From the NCBI GenBank assembly GCA_049510055.1, contig JBEKZI010000003.1:1-64000 (forward strand): a DNA stretch of 64,000 nucleotides. The letters are read 5' to 3'. Of the stretch, positions 7,762 through 16,562 are shown in pieces. Origin of the DNA: JALHTV01 sp049510055. Its GTDB lineage: Bacteria > Planctomycetota > Phycisphaerae > SM23-33. Numbering within the stretch: position 1 is the first letter of the stretch; every line of letters starts with the position of its first letter. Below the pieces are notes generated by a model. The model searched no databases, was not told where the DNA came from, and saw only the letters and a list, made by a program, of their open reading frames with translations. Made by a program: the position numbers and the translations under genes.

Positions 7762-8625
7762 ATGAGCCACAAAATAGTCGTAGCAACGCTGGCGATGGCG
7801 ACGGTAGCCGTGCTCGGTTGGGGCGCTTATCTGGCTAGCGGGCAGGACGCCAAGCCGGCGCCCGAACCGACGGCTTTGCAGATCGAAGGTTCCACGACGG
7901 TCGGGCCCATCGCGGATGAGTTCACCGAGGCGTTCAAGAAACTGCATCCGGACATCACCATCACGGTCAAGAAGACCGGCAGCGGCGACGGTGCAGCCGC
8001 CTTGATCGACGGGCGCTGCCAGATCGCCACCATGAGTCGGTTCATGAAGGACGAGGAATTCAAAAAGGCCGTGGACAAGGGCATCACGCCCGTGGCCCAT
8101 GCCATCGCCCTGGACGCCGTCTGCGTGATCGTGCATCCCTCCAATCCCGTCACGGCCCTGACGGTCCAGCAGGTCCACGAGATCTACACCGGCAAGATCG
8201 CCAACTGGAAAGAGCTGGGCGGGCCGGATGTGCCCATCGTCGTCATCAGCCGCGACACTTCCAGCGGCACCTACGAGAGCTTCTGCCACGTCGTGATGGG
8301 CAAGGACAAGATGGCCCAGACCATCGAGTACGTGAACTCCAATCCGCAGGCCCACGACCGCGTGGCCACCACGGCCGGGGCCGTCGGCTACGTCGGGCTG
8401 GGGTTCCTGGACGACAAGGTCAAGGCCCTGTCGATCAACGGCGTATCCCCCAGCAAGAAGACCGTCATCGCCGGCCAGTACCCCATCAGCCGGCCGCTGT
8501 TCCTGTTCACCAACGGCTATCCGGCCCTGGGCTCGCCGGTGTACGCCTTCTGCACGTTCTACCTCAGCGAGAAGGGCCAGGAGATTATCGAGGCCAAGGG
8601 ATTCGTCCCCCTGACCAACTACTAA
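7762..8625 (+). CDS. pstS: Phosphate ABC transporter substrate-binding protein PstS
   Basis: 287 residues with an N-terminal export signal (hydrophobic ATLAMATVAVLGWGAYLA, then QDAKPAP). The mature protein begins with LQIEGSTTVGPI, the first phosphate-binding loop of PstS, and has SRDTSSGTYESF, the second serine-rich anion loop. It binds phosphate in the periplasm and delivers it to PstCA. ATG is preceded by AAAGGAG at 7 bases. First gene of the pst operon, 18 bp before pstC, downstream of Pho-box-like repeats. There is no lipobox cysteine, so it is probably a soluble periplasmic protein. Confidence 0.95.
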   Translation: MSHKIVVATLAMATVAVLGWGAYLASGQDAKPAPEPTALQIEGSTTVGPIADEFTEAFKKLHPDITITVKKTGSGDGAAALIDGRCQIATMSRFMKDEEFKKAVDKGITPVAHAIALDAVCVIVHPSNPVTALTVQQVHEIYTGKIANWKELGGPDVPIVVISRDTSSGTYESFCHVVMGKDKMAQTIEYVNSNPQAHDRVATTAGAVGYVGLGFLDDKVKALSINGVSPSKKTVIAGQYPISRPLFLFTNGYPALGSPVYAFCTFYLSEKGQEIIEAKGFVPLTNY

Positions 8626-8643
8626 CCGCCCGCACGAGGCGCC

Positions 8644-9642
8644 ATGAGTCAGTCTTCTGACAGCCCCCTTTCGGTGGTAAGCTCAGCCGAACCATCGGCC
8701 TCACCGTTCACCCGGCCGCTGCTGCTGACGGCGGCGGAGGATTGGATCGGCTGGTTTCTGTCCAAGCTCGGCCGGGCGGCCTTGCTGGCGGTGACCGGTA
8801 CGTCGGTCCTGGCCGTCGGGCTGATTCTGGTGTTCATCGTGCGAGAGGCTTGGCCTTTCCTTCGAGATCGCGGGCTGAGCGAGGCGTTGGGCAGCACACA
8901 GTGGTATCCCCAGGCCCAGGGCCGCGAGCAGTTTGGCATGCTGGCCTTGATCTTCGGCTCGATTTACGTGACGGCTGGGGCGATGATCCTGGCCGTGCCC
9001 ACGGGCATCCTGGCGGCGATGGTACTCAGCGACATCGTCCCCTTCCGCGTCCGCCAGGCCGTCAAGCCCGTCATCGAGCTGCTGGCGGCCATCCCTTCAG
9101 TGGCCTACGGATTCTTCGCGATCCTGGTGCTGGCGCCGCTGCTGCAGACGTATCTGCACCTGTCCACCGGCGCCAATGCCCTGAACGCCTCGCTCGTCCT
9201 AGCCGTCATGGCCATTCCCACCATCGTCAGCGTGGCCGAGGACGCGCTGTGGGCGGTGGGGCGCGAACTGCGAGAAGCCTCGTACGCCTGCGGAGCGACG
9301 CGGGCCGAGACGCTCCTGCGGGTCGTCGCCCCGGCGGCCCACCACGGCCTCATCGCCGCCGTCGTTTTGGGCATGATGCGGGCGGTCGGCGAGACCATGC
9401 TGGTGTGGATGGCCTCGGGCAACGCCTGCCGGATCCCCTCGCCGTGGTGGGACTGGACCCAATCGGTGCGGACCATGACGGCGACGATCGCCGGCGAGAT
9501 GGGCGAGACACCCAAGGGCTCGGTGCATTATCACGCCCTGTTCATGGTGGGGCTGATGCTTCTGGTGCTGTCGCTGGGACTGAACCTGGCCACCGAGACC
9601 CTGCTGGCCCGCGCGAAGCGCGCAGCGGGAGGCAAGGCATGA
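8644..9642 (+). CDS. pstC: Phosphate ABC transporter permease PstC
   Basis: 332 residues: an N-terminal cytoplasmic extension of about 40 residues, then six or so membrane helices. The first loop region holds WYPQAQGREQFGMLALIFGS, characteristic of PstC, and the cytoplasmic EAA-type loop reads ELREASYACGATRAETLLRV. It forms the inner-membrane channel with PstA and couples to PstB. The stop overlaps the pstA start (ATGA at 9639-9642), indicating translational coupling. Confidence 0.94.
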   Translation: MSQSSDSPLSVVSSAEPSASPFTRPLLLTAAEDWIGWFLSKLGRAALLAVTGTSVLAVGLILVFIVREAWPFLRDRGLSEALGSTQWYPQAQGREQFGMLALIFGSIYVTAGAMILAVPTGILAAMVLSDIVPFRVRQAVKPVIELLAAIPSVAYGFFAILVLAPLLQTYLHLSTGANALNASLVLAVMAIPTIVSVAEDALWAVGRELREASYACGATRAETLLRVVAPAAHHGLIAAVVLGMMRAVGETMLVWMASGNACRIPSPWWDWTQSVRTMTATIAGEMGETPKGSVHYHALFMVGLMLLVLSLGLNLATETLLARAKRAAGGKA

Positions 9643-11264
9643 ATATTCCCATCCGCCAAGGGCTCAATCGCCTGTTTACGACGGCGGCGCTGCTGTCGGT
9701 GGTGCTGATCGTCGCGGCCCTGGTCGGCATCCTGCTGCCGATGGTCTGGCGCGGCGGCGGGGCGGTGCTATTCCGCGGCACGGTGGAGTTCCGCCGCATG
9801 CAGTTGGAGCAGTTCAACCGTGGCGACCTATCCACCCTGCGCGGCGAGATCGAGCAAGTCACTTCGGTGCGGCAACGGGCCTGGGATATTCTGGACCGCT
9901 TCGCCGCCGGCTTAGATACCTCGGAGCTGGCCACCAGGGTCAGGCAGATTCATCGCGACGTGGGCGTCCAATTGTCCCACCGCGGCCTGCTCCCCGACGA
10001 GGTCCAGCGCCTGCGGGCGTTGTCGCAACAGTTGCGGGATGAGCTTCTGGCCGCCTTCGGGGCCGCCGACAAGGCGGAAGGTTCCGCCCATCTGGAGGCC
10101 GTGCTGTCGCACGCCGATGAGCCGGGGTTGAAGGACACGGCCGCGGCGGTCTATTTTGACATCGCCAGGCAATACGCCCACGTCCTGACCACCGTGGACC
10201 TCAGCCGCCGCGGCGAGTATGCCCAGGCCCTGGGAGAAGTCGAGGCCGCGATGCGGGCGCTGCTGGGCCCGCGACCCGGCGAGCGGCTGCCGGCTGTGGT
10301 CATGGAACGGTACGGCGCCACTCGCTGGGACCAGGCCGCCCAGCAGTTGGACCGGCTGCTGTGGGCCGAGCGGTGGCAAGCGGACACGGCCGGCCAGACC
10401 CTCAAAAAGGTGCGAATACCCCGCGAGCAGCAATTCGCCGGCACGGAGCTGGCGGAGTTGTTCCCTTACGTGCAGCACAACGTCCGCGCGATGCTGCTGC
10501 CCCGCTGGACGTTTTATGGGCACTACTTCACCGACGACAGTCTCAGCGGCCACTATTTCGGCGGCGTGGGGCCGGAGATTATCGGCACATTGGCAATCAC
10601 GGTTCTGGCGATTGCGTTCGCGTTGCCGGTGGGCGTCGTCACGGCCGGTTACTTGGTGGAGTGCGCGGGAGACAATCACGCCACGCGGCTGTTGCGGACG
10701 TGCATCAACACGCTAGCCGGCGTGCCGAGCATCGTGTTCGGCCTGTTCGGCCTGGCGTTTTTCGTGATCTACCTGCTGCCCAAGCTGGGCCTGCCGGCGG
10801 GGTCCAGCATCCTGGCCGGGGCGCTGACGCTGGCCCTGCTGGTGCTGCCGGTGATCATCCGCGCCAGTGAGGAGGCCATCCGCGTCGTGCCGCTGGCTTA
10901 CAAGGAGGCGGCCTTGTCGCTGGGCGCCAGCCGCTTTCATTGCTTCATCACGGTGACGCTGCCGGCGGCCCTGCCGGGCATCCTGACGGGGTTGATCCTC
11001 AGCCTCAGCCGGGCGGCGGGAGAGACCGCGCCCATCCTGTTCACCGCGGGCGTGGCCATGGGGCCGATCCCCACCTCGCTGGCCCAGCCTACCCGCACGC
11101 TGTCGTATGGCAGCTACGACATGGCCGTGGGAGACAAGATGGCCTCGCTGGCGCCTTACAACCAGTTCGGGATGGTGGCCACGCTGATCGCGATCGTGCT
11201 GCTGCTGAACGCGGCCGCCATCGTGCTGCGGGGCCGGATATCCAAGAGATTGCGCGGCCAATGA
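9639..11264 (+). CDS. pstA: Phosphate ABC transporter permease PstA with large periplasmic insert
   Basis: 541 residues, against about 280-300 for typical PstA. The first membrane helix lies near residues 12-38 (TTAALLSVVLIVAALVGILL). The normal permease core resumes near residue 305 with GPEIIGTLAITVLAIAFALP and includes the EAA-type loop YKEAALSLGASRFHCF. Between them are about 230 extra residues, hydrophilic and mostly helical, rich in Leu, Arg, Glu and Gln with heptad-like spacing. These should face the periplasm, where PstS docks. The frame is continuous and GC use matches the neighbours, so this is not a frameshift artefact. Overlaps pstC by 4 bp. PstA identity is secure; the function of the insert is unknown. 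Confidence 0.93.
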   Translation: MNIPIRQGLNRLFTTAALLSVVLIVAALVGILLPMVWRGGGAVLFRGTVEFRRMQLEQFNRGDLSTLRGEIEQVTSVRQRAWDILDRFAAGLDTSELATRVRQIHRDVGVQLSHRGLLPDEVQRLRALSQQLRDELLAAFGAADKAEGSAHLEAVLSHADEPGLKDTAAAVYFDIARQYAHVLTTVDLSRRGEYAQALGEVEAAMRALLGPRPGERLPAVVMERYGATRWDQAAQQLDRLLWAERWQADTAGQTLKKVRIPREQQFAGTELAELFPYVQHNVRAMLLPRWTFYGHYFTDDSLSGHYFGGVGPEIIGTLAITVLAIAFALPVGVVTAGYLVECAGDNHATRLLRTCINTLAGVPSIVFGLFGLAFFVIYLLPKLGLPAGSSILAGALTLALLVLPVIIRASEEAIRVVPLAYKEAALSLGASRFHCFITVTLPAALPGILTGLILSLSRAAGETAPILFTAGVAMGPIPTSLAQPTRTLSYGSYDMAVGDKMASLAPYNQFGMVATLIAIVLLLNAAAIVLRGRISKRLRGQ

Positions 11265-11287
11265 TCGCCGCCGCAAAGGACTGACGC

Positions 11288-12172
11288 GTGACGCAGAATG
11301 GGAGTTGGGACATGCTGGAGCTTCAAGAAATGGCGGCCCGCGCCGGCCGAGGGGCGGCCGGTGGCGAGTCGGCGGAGGCCTCCCCCGGCGCCGCGGAACA
11401 AACCGGCGGCGAGGGAGCCGAGGCGGCCATCATCCAGGCGGAAAAGTTCAGCCTCTACTACGGCGCCAAGGCCGGCGTGCGGGACATCACCATGGACGTC
11501 TGGCCGCGGTCCGTCACGGCCATCATCGGCCCCAGCGGCTGCGGCAAGAGCACGTTCCTGCGCAGCATCAACCGCATGAACGACCTGATCCCCGACATCC
11601 GCGCCGAGGGCCTACTGCTGGTGGGCGGGGTGGACGTGTACGACCCGCGGGCCAATCTCGTCCATCTGCGACAGCAAGTGGGCATGGTTTTTCAGAAGCC
11701 CAACCCATTCCCCAAGAGTGTTTACGACAACGTGGCCTACGGCCCGCGGCTTCAGGGCACTCGGCGGGAGGAGCTGGACGGCTGGGTGGAGCAATGTCTG
11801 CGGGCGGCGGTGCTGTGGGATGAGGTGAAGGACGCGATGCACCGCAACGCCCTGGCGCTATCCGGTGGGCAGCAGCAGCGGCTGTGCATCGCCCGCGCCC
11901 TGGCCACACGGCCGCGGGTACTGCTGATGGACGAGCCCTGCTCGGCGCTGGACCCCATCGCCACCGCCAAGATCGAGGAGCTGATCGTCGGCCTGAAGCG
12001 CGATTACACCATCGTCATCGTGACCCACAACATGCAGCAGGCCGCCCGCGTGAGCGACCGCACGGCCTTTTTCTGCCTGGGCGAACTGATCGAGTACGAC
12101 GACACGAAGATCCTCTTCACAAAACCGTCCCGCAAGCAGACCGAGGACTACGTGACCGGCCGATTCGGCTAA
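11288..12172 (+). CDS. pstB: Phosphate ABC transporter ATP-binding protein PstB
   Basis: 294 residues from GTG 11288, or 286 from ATG 11312, which has GGGAG at good spacing; both starts are plausible. The first 45 residues are low-complexity Ala/Gly/Glu and atypical. The ABC domain has Walker [11 protein letters not shown]-loop [10 protein letters not shown], signature [15 protein letters not shown], Walker [14 protein letters not shown] and switch His in THNMQQ. The QKPNPFPKS and SALDP segments are typical of PstB. It powers phosphate import through PstCA. Followed after 11 bp by phoU. Confidence 0.95.
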   Translation: MTQNGSWDMLELQEMAARAGRGAAGGESAEASPGAAEQTGGEGAEAAIIQAEKFSLYYGAKAGVRDITMDVWPRSVTAIIGPSGCGKSTFLRSINRMNDLIPDIRAEGLLLVGGVDVYDPRANLVHLRQQVGMVFQKPNPFPKSVYDNVAYGPRLQGTRREELDGWVEQCLRAAVLWDEVKDAMHRNALALSGGQQQRLCIARALATRPRVLLMDEPCSALDPIATAKIEELIVGLKRDYTIVIVTHNMQQAARVSDRTAFFCLGELIEYDDTKILFTKPSRKQTEDYVTGRFG

Positions 12173-12183
12173 GGGAAGTGCCC

Positions 12184-12858
12184 ATGTTGGAACTTCAGAA
12201 AAACTTGGAGAAGCTTACCCTGCGACTGGAGCGGATGGGCCTGCGCGTGGCCGAGGCGGTGAACAACGCCTTCGACGCGATCGCGCAGCGGGACGTCACG
12301 GCCGGGGAATGGATCGACGAGGACGACTCGCAGATCGACCAGGAAGAGGTCGCCATTGAGAAGGAATGCATCAACCTGCTGGCGCTGTACCAGCCGGCGG
12401 CTATCGACCTGCGGCGGATCTGCTGCGTTATTAAGGTGAATAACGACCTGGAACGGATCGCCGACATCGCCGCTCGCCTCGGCCGGCGCGTCAAGCACCT
12501 GGTGGCGGGGAACATTGCCCTGGAGGACTACGCCGACTACGGACCGATGGTCCACGCCACGCGGGACATCCTGCGGCAGACGGTCCGCATGTTGAACTCC
12601 GCCGATGCGGATTTGCCGCGGCAGGTCATCGAGGCCGACCGCCAGCTCGACGCCGCCTACGCCGCCTTCACCCGGGAGGTGCTGGATGCCGCCCGCCGCT
12701 CGACCGACGTGGACACCGCCTTGACGGCGGTGCTGCTGGCCCGCTCGCTGGAACGGATCGGCGACCACTGCACCAACATCGCCGAGGACGTCTTCTTCCT
12801 GAACACCGGCGACATCGTTCGCCACAGCGCCGCGTTCAAGGCCCCGGCGGACGAATAG
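12184..12858 (+). CDS. phoU: Phosphate signalling regulator PhoU
   Basis: 224 residues beginning MLELQKNLEKLTLRL, all-helical, with the two repeated three-helix PhoU modules. Metal-binding-type acidic motifs are visible (EEVAIEKECINLLA and ERIGDHCTNIAEDVFFL). PhoU links the Pst transporter to PhoR and represses the Pho response when phosphate is ample. Last of five tightly spaced pst genes; 186 bp with a regulatory array follow before the porin. Confidence 0.94.
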   Translation: MLELQKNLEKLTLRLERMGLRVAEAVNNAFDAIAQRDVTAGEWIDEDDSQIDQEEVAIEKECINLLALYQPAAIDLRRICCVIKVNNDLERIADIAARLGRRVKHLVAGNIALEDYADYGPMVHATRDILRQTVRMLNSADADLPRQVIEADRQLDAAYAAFTREVLDAARRSTDVDTALTAVLLARSLERIGDHCTNIAEDVFFLNTGDIVRHSAAFKAPADE

Positions 12859-12926
12859 CCGGCTCCAGGCCGCCAGAATCCGCCGATTTTCCCCCTCGTG
12901 GTCTTCCTAAGTGCAGCGTCCTACGC

Positions 12927-12965
12927 CTTTAGCGCAACTTTTGCAGGGCTTTCATCGTTTCTTTT
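12927..12965 (+). promoter_or_regulatory. Candidate Pho-box array upstream of the porin
   Basis: CTTTAGCG (12927), CTTTTGCA (12938) and CTTTCATC (12949) start exactly 11 bp apart, and a fourth CTTTTCATC starts at 12961. The units resemble the PhoB half-site CTGTCAT, and an 11-bp period is the hallmark of Pho boxes. A GACAAT (-10-like) follows the last unit at a short distance. This points to PhoB activation of the porin separately from the pst operon. Confidence 0.5.
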
Positions 12966-13044
12966 CATCCCTCCTGGACAATCGATTCCGGTGATTCGCG
13001 TGTGTTCTCGGCTCAGGCACTCAAACGGATGGAAAGGAACTCCT

Positions 13045-14394
13045 ATGGTACTGGTCAGGAACGTCGTGGTAGGGATGCTGCTGTTGTGTGCCGTCGTTCC
13101 CTCTTGGGCGGTGGCGGCGGAGGACGAAGGGGATCTCAAGACGACCATCGAGGCGATGAAGCAGCGCCTTCGCGACCAGGATCGCCGCATCGCCGAGCTG
13201 GAAACGCATCAGGCGACGAGCCAGCCGACGACGGAGCAGATCAAACAGGTTGTTCGGGAGATGAAGGCCGACACAAAAGAGGGGCTGGGCATGCCGACCT
13301 GGTGGGACGGCGTGAAGCTCATCGGCGACTTCCGCCTGCGCTACCATGGTGATTACTATGATTTCAGGAATGCCAATGGCACCCCCAAGGCCGACCGTAA
13401 CCGTGCCCGCTTCCGCCTTCGCGTGGGCCTGACCAAGACGTGGCTGGACGGCCAGTTGGAGACCACCTTCCGCCTGGCCAGCGGCGACAGCAACGACCCC
13501 ACGACCACCAACCAGACCCTGACGGGGGACTACTCTAAAAAGATCGTGTGGATCGACCTGGCCTACGCCAAGTACGCCCCCAAGGCGATCAAAGGCTTGG
13601 CAATCATCGGCGGTAAGATGATCACGCCGTGGGTGACCAATGACATCTTCTTCGACACCGACGTCAACCCCGAGGGCTTCTGGGCGGAGTACAAGGCACC
13701 AAAGATCGCGGACTTTGTTGAGCCGTTCGTGGGCAGCGGCTTTTTCATCCTGAACGAGAACTCCACGGCGGGCGACGCCACGGCGGGCATCTTCCAGGGC
13801 GGCGTGAAGATGGAGGCGATCAAGAACATCAAGTACACCGTTGCCGGCATCTACCAGGACTATGCGAGATACGACACCACGGCCACGGGGAACTCCAACG
13901 TCGTTTTCGCTCGCGGCAACGATTATCCGCTGAACCTTATTCCCCGCTTTCGTGTCGCCGGCGTGAGCAACAACCTGGAATTCCCCGTGTTCAACAAGCC
14001 GCTGGTCCTGATCGGAGATTGGGCGCACAACTGCGGCGAGAACGATCCGATGCACCAATACTCCGGCCAGAACAACGCCTACTGCGCGGGCCTCAACTAC
14101 GGCGTGAACAAAAAGAAGGGCGACTGGTCGCTGAAGTACCGTTACGCCTACATCGAGGCGGACTCTATGCCCGGCTACTTCACGGACAGCGACTTCGGCT
14201 ATGCCAACCGCAAAGGGCACGTGTTTGGCGGGATGTATAACATCATGGATAACCTCACGATCGGTCCGACGCTGTATTTCACCCAGCCGATCTTCGCACC
14301 CACCACCACGACGGCCACCACGGTTCCCCTCAACGGCAACCCCAATGAAAAGTTGACCACGACGTTGTTTGTGGACTTGGTATGGAAATTCTAA
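13045..14394 (+). CDS. Outer-membrane porin, probably phosphate-starvation induced
   Basis: 449 residues. A signal peptide (VVVGMLLLCAVVPSWAVAA) is followed by a short coiled-coil (TTIEAMKQRLRDQDRRIAEL), then a Trp/Tyr-rich barrel with alternating hydrophobic residues. The C-terminus is LFVDLVWKF; the terminal Phe is the usual outer-membrane beta-barrel signal. The coiled coil plus barrel layout resembles Gram-negative porins anchored through the periplasm. The start ATG is preceded by GGAAAGGAA. Placement after phoU with its own Pho-box-like array suggests anion or phosphate passage, analogous to PhoE or OprP, though not by sequence identity. Selectivity is inference. Confidence 0.85.
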   Translation: MVLVRNVVVGMLLLCAVVPSWAVAAEDEGDLKTTIEAMKQRLRDQDRRIAELETHQATSQPTTEQIKQVVREMKADTKEGLGMPTWWDGVKLIGDFRLRYHGDYYDFRNANGTPKADRNRARFRLRVGLTKTWLDGQLETTFRLASGDSNDPTTTNQTLTGDYSKKIVWIDLAYAKYAPKAIKGLAIIGGKMITPWVTNDIFFDTDVNPEGFWAEYKAPKIADFVEPFVGSGFFILNENSTAGDATAGIFQGGVKMEAIKNIKYTVAGIYQDYARYDTTATGNSNVVFARGNDYPLNLIPRFRVAGVSNNLEFPVFNKPLVLIGDWAHNCGENDPMHQYSGQNNAYCAGLNYGVNKKKGDWSLKYRYAYIEADSMPGYFTDSDFGYANRKGHVFGGMYNIMDNLTIGPTLYFTQPIFAPTTTTATTVPLNGNPNEKLTTTLFVDLVWKF

Positions 14395-14445
14395 GCCGCC
14401 CCAACGTGCGTTCGACCTCGTCCGCAGGAGGCATCCTTGGAGCGG

Positions 14446-14481
14446 GCCGGTCGGTCTGCTGGAGGGAGCAGGCCGACCGGC
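14446..14481. terminator. Strong hairpin downstream of the porin
   Basis: GCCGGTCGG-T-CTGCT and AGCAG-G-CCGACCGGC form a stem of 15 pairs (one G-U) with a 6-nt loop. No T-run follows on either strand, so it is not a classical intrinsic terminator. It may stabilise the porin mRNA 3' end or act as a weak terminator before the next gene. Confidence 0.5.
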
Positions 14482-14592
14482 GCGGCGGGGAGTCCTGCCT
14501 GGCGGGACTCCGATCCGTTGTGCGCGGCGGCACCAGACTGCGTTGGGATCCGGCCTTCCGACGTCAGACGCAAGAAGTCAGAAAGGAAACCG

Positions 14593-15579
14593 TTGTTAGC
14601 CGAGGGAATCCGTAATACTCGATGGACCGAAATCACGGGGAAGGATTCTCGCAAGCCGCAAGCCGGCTCATGGCTGCGGCGGCTGATCTGGCGTACTGCC
14701 CATGGTTGCCTGCTCGGCGGCCTATTGTCCTGGCCGCTGGAGCAGGACTGGATCCGCCTGGAGCGGCGGCCCATGCCGCTGGCGAAGTTGGGCTGGGAAT
14801 TCCAGGGCGCCACCCTCGCGCATCTCAGCGACCTGCATTGCGGTTCCCTGGTCAGCGAAAAGCATCTCCATCGGTATGTCGAAGTCGTCAACGCACTCGG
14901 CGTCGATTTTGCCGTCATCACCGGCGACTTCATCACGACCGCTTCGCGCCGCCACGCCAAGGCCGTCGCGGCCGTGCTCCGCCACCTGCGGGTCAAGACG
15001 GCCACCCTGGCCTGCCTGGGCAACCACGACTACGGCCTCTGGCACCCTAAGGGCCTGGGCGAGGCCAGGGGCATGGCGGACCTGCTGTCGGACGAATTGG
15101 CCGGCGCGGGGATTTTCGTGCTGCGAAACGCCTCCCGCGCGTTTTTCCGGGGCGAATCCGTGCTTCAGTTCGCCGGCCTGGAGGATTACTGGTCCCGGCG
15201 GTACGACCCGCAGGCCGCGATGGAGCTGGTGGATCGCGATTCGCCGGCCATCGTCTTGGCCCACAATCCCGACGCCGCCCCGCAGTTGGCCGCCCTGGGG
15301 GCTGATTGGATCCTGGCCGGCCACACGCACGGCAAGGCGACGCTCGATTCGCGATTCTGGAACGCGGTCTTCCCGGCCCGCTTCAAGCAGTTGGTCGCCG
15401 GCCACTATATGCTGAGTCCGAACAAGCACTTGTACGTGAATCGCGGCATCAGCAACGCGTTGCGTGTTCGCCGCGAGCACCGGCCGGAAATCACGGTGTT
15501 CACGCTCCGCGCCGCTGAGCCCTCCAGGCGATTGTCCACTCACGCTTCGCCGGGCGTTGCGGCGAGCCCCGTGATATGA
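14593..15579 (+). CDS. Metallophosphoesterase (YaeI-like, calcineurin family)
   Basis: 328 residues from TTG 14593, chosen because AAAGGA lies 6 bases upstream; no ATG is suitably placed. A short N-terminal hydrophobic segment (AHGCLLGGLLSWPL) probably anchors it to the membrane. Metal-binding motifs occur in the family order: LSDLHCG (DxH), ITGDF (GD), LGNHDYG (GNHD) and AGHTHGK (GHTH). YaeI-like members hydrolyse phosphodiesters, some acting on lipid-linked substrates. It follows the porin after a strong hairpin, so it is probably its own unit. Confidence 0.85.
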   Translation: MLAEGIRNTRWTEITGKDSRKPQAGSWLRRLIWRTAHGCLLGGLLSWPLEQDWIRLERRPMPLAKLGWEFQGATLAHLSDLHCGSLVSEKHLHRYVEVVNALGVDFAVITGDFITTASRRHAKAVAAVLRHLRVKTATLACLGNHDYGLWHPKGLGEARGMADLLSDELAGAGIFVLRNASRAFFRGESVLQFAGLEDYWSRRYDPQAAMELVDRDSPAIVLAHNPDAAPQLAALGADWILAGHTHGKATLDSRFWNAVFPARFKQLVAGHYMLSPNKHLYVNRGISNALRVRREHRPEITVFTLRAAEPSRRLSTHASPGVAASPVI

Positions 15580-15622
15580 TTCTTTGGTGTCGGTGGCCAA
15601 GCCGCCCGGACAAGAATGCCTT

Positions 15623-16054
15623 ATGCCCAAGCGACTGAAAATCCTGTTCCTCTGCACCGGCAATTCCTGCCGCAGCCAGATGGCCGAAGGTTGGGCACGC
15701 CATCTGGCGGGCAACCGCATCGAGCCCTACTCAGCCGGCGTGGTCGCCCATGGCTTGGACGCCCGCGCGGTGAAAGTCATGGCGGAGGCGGGCGTGGATA
15801 TCTCCGGCCAGAAGTCCAAGACCACCGCCGACCTGGCCGACGTGCCCTTTGACTGCGTGATTACCCTTTGCTCTCTGGCACAGGAGGCCTGTCCGGCCTT
15901 CCCCAGTTCAACCAGGGGCATCCACGTTGGCTTTGACGATCCGCCCACCCTGGCCCGCTTCGCTGCCACCGAAGAACAGGCCCTTGCCCACTATCGCCGC
16001 GTGCGGGACGAGATTAGGGCATTCGTGGAATCATTGCCCGGTTCGTTGCGATAG
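15623..16054 (+). CDS. arsC: Arsenate reductase, thioredoxin-coupled LMW-phosphatase type
   Basis: 143 residues from ATG 15623. The N-terminal P-loop reads LFLCTGNSCRSQMAEG (CX5R), the anion site of low-molecular-weight phosphatases and ArsC. The redox pair is present in TLCSLAQEACP, two cysteines six residues apart, matching the Cys82/Cys89 pair of thioredoxin-dependent ArsC and separating it from plain tyrosine phosphatases. A DDPP motif follows. It reduces arsenate to arsenite. No arsR or efflux pump gene is next to it. The ribosome binding site is weak. Confidence 0.88.
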   Translation: MPKRLKILFLCTGNSCRSQMAEGWARHLAGNRIEPYSAGVVAHGLDARAVKVMAEAGVDISGQKSKTTADLADVPFDCVITLCSLAQEACPAFPSSTRGIHVGFDDPPTLARFAATEEQALAHYRRVRDEIRAFVESLPGSLR

Positions 16055-16259
16055 ACCGGCACCCTTGTTCGCGAAGGGGGATAAATTTAACCCGGATTAT
16101 TCGGGCCACGGGCGGAGGTTGCTGGCACTAGGTCATCTCAAACTAGCGGGAACAGTATCGCCCGACTGACCAAAAACTGACCAACTCATCGTGGAAACGG
16201 GAATTTCCGAGGTGGGAAGTCTTCGAGCTAACAGAAGAGAACAGAATCAAATACAAAAC

Positions 16260-16333
<74 letters not shown>

Positions 16334-16562
16334 CAAGGCTACGTCGCCCTTGATTGTCGCGGTTTGGGTGCATCCTGCCAAGAGTTTTCTCGCTTCTTGC
16401 CGCCGCCGCGGCCTCTGGCAGTCGCCGCCGCGGAAGCAGCCCCTTGGGCTTCTGGGACCGCCTGGCCGGAAGCAGGTTTTGCAGACTCTGCCGGCGGCTG
16501 CTATCATTGACTGCTTTGACAGTGCAGTCATCACGGTCTATGCGGATACCTGAGCGTCACTC

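Noticed and set aside
16055..16259. Terminator CCCG-GATTATT-CGGG after arsC
   Set aside because: Only four base pairs and no T-run; too weak to call.
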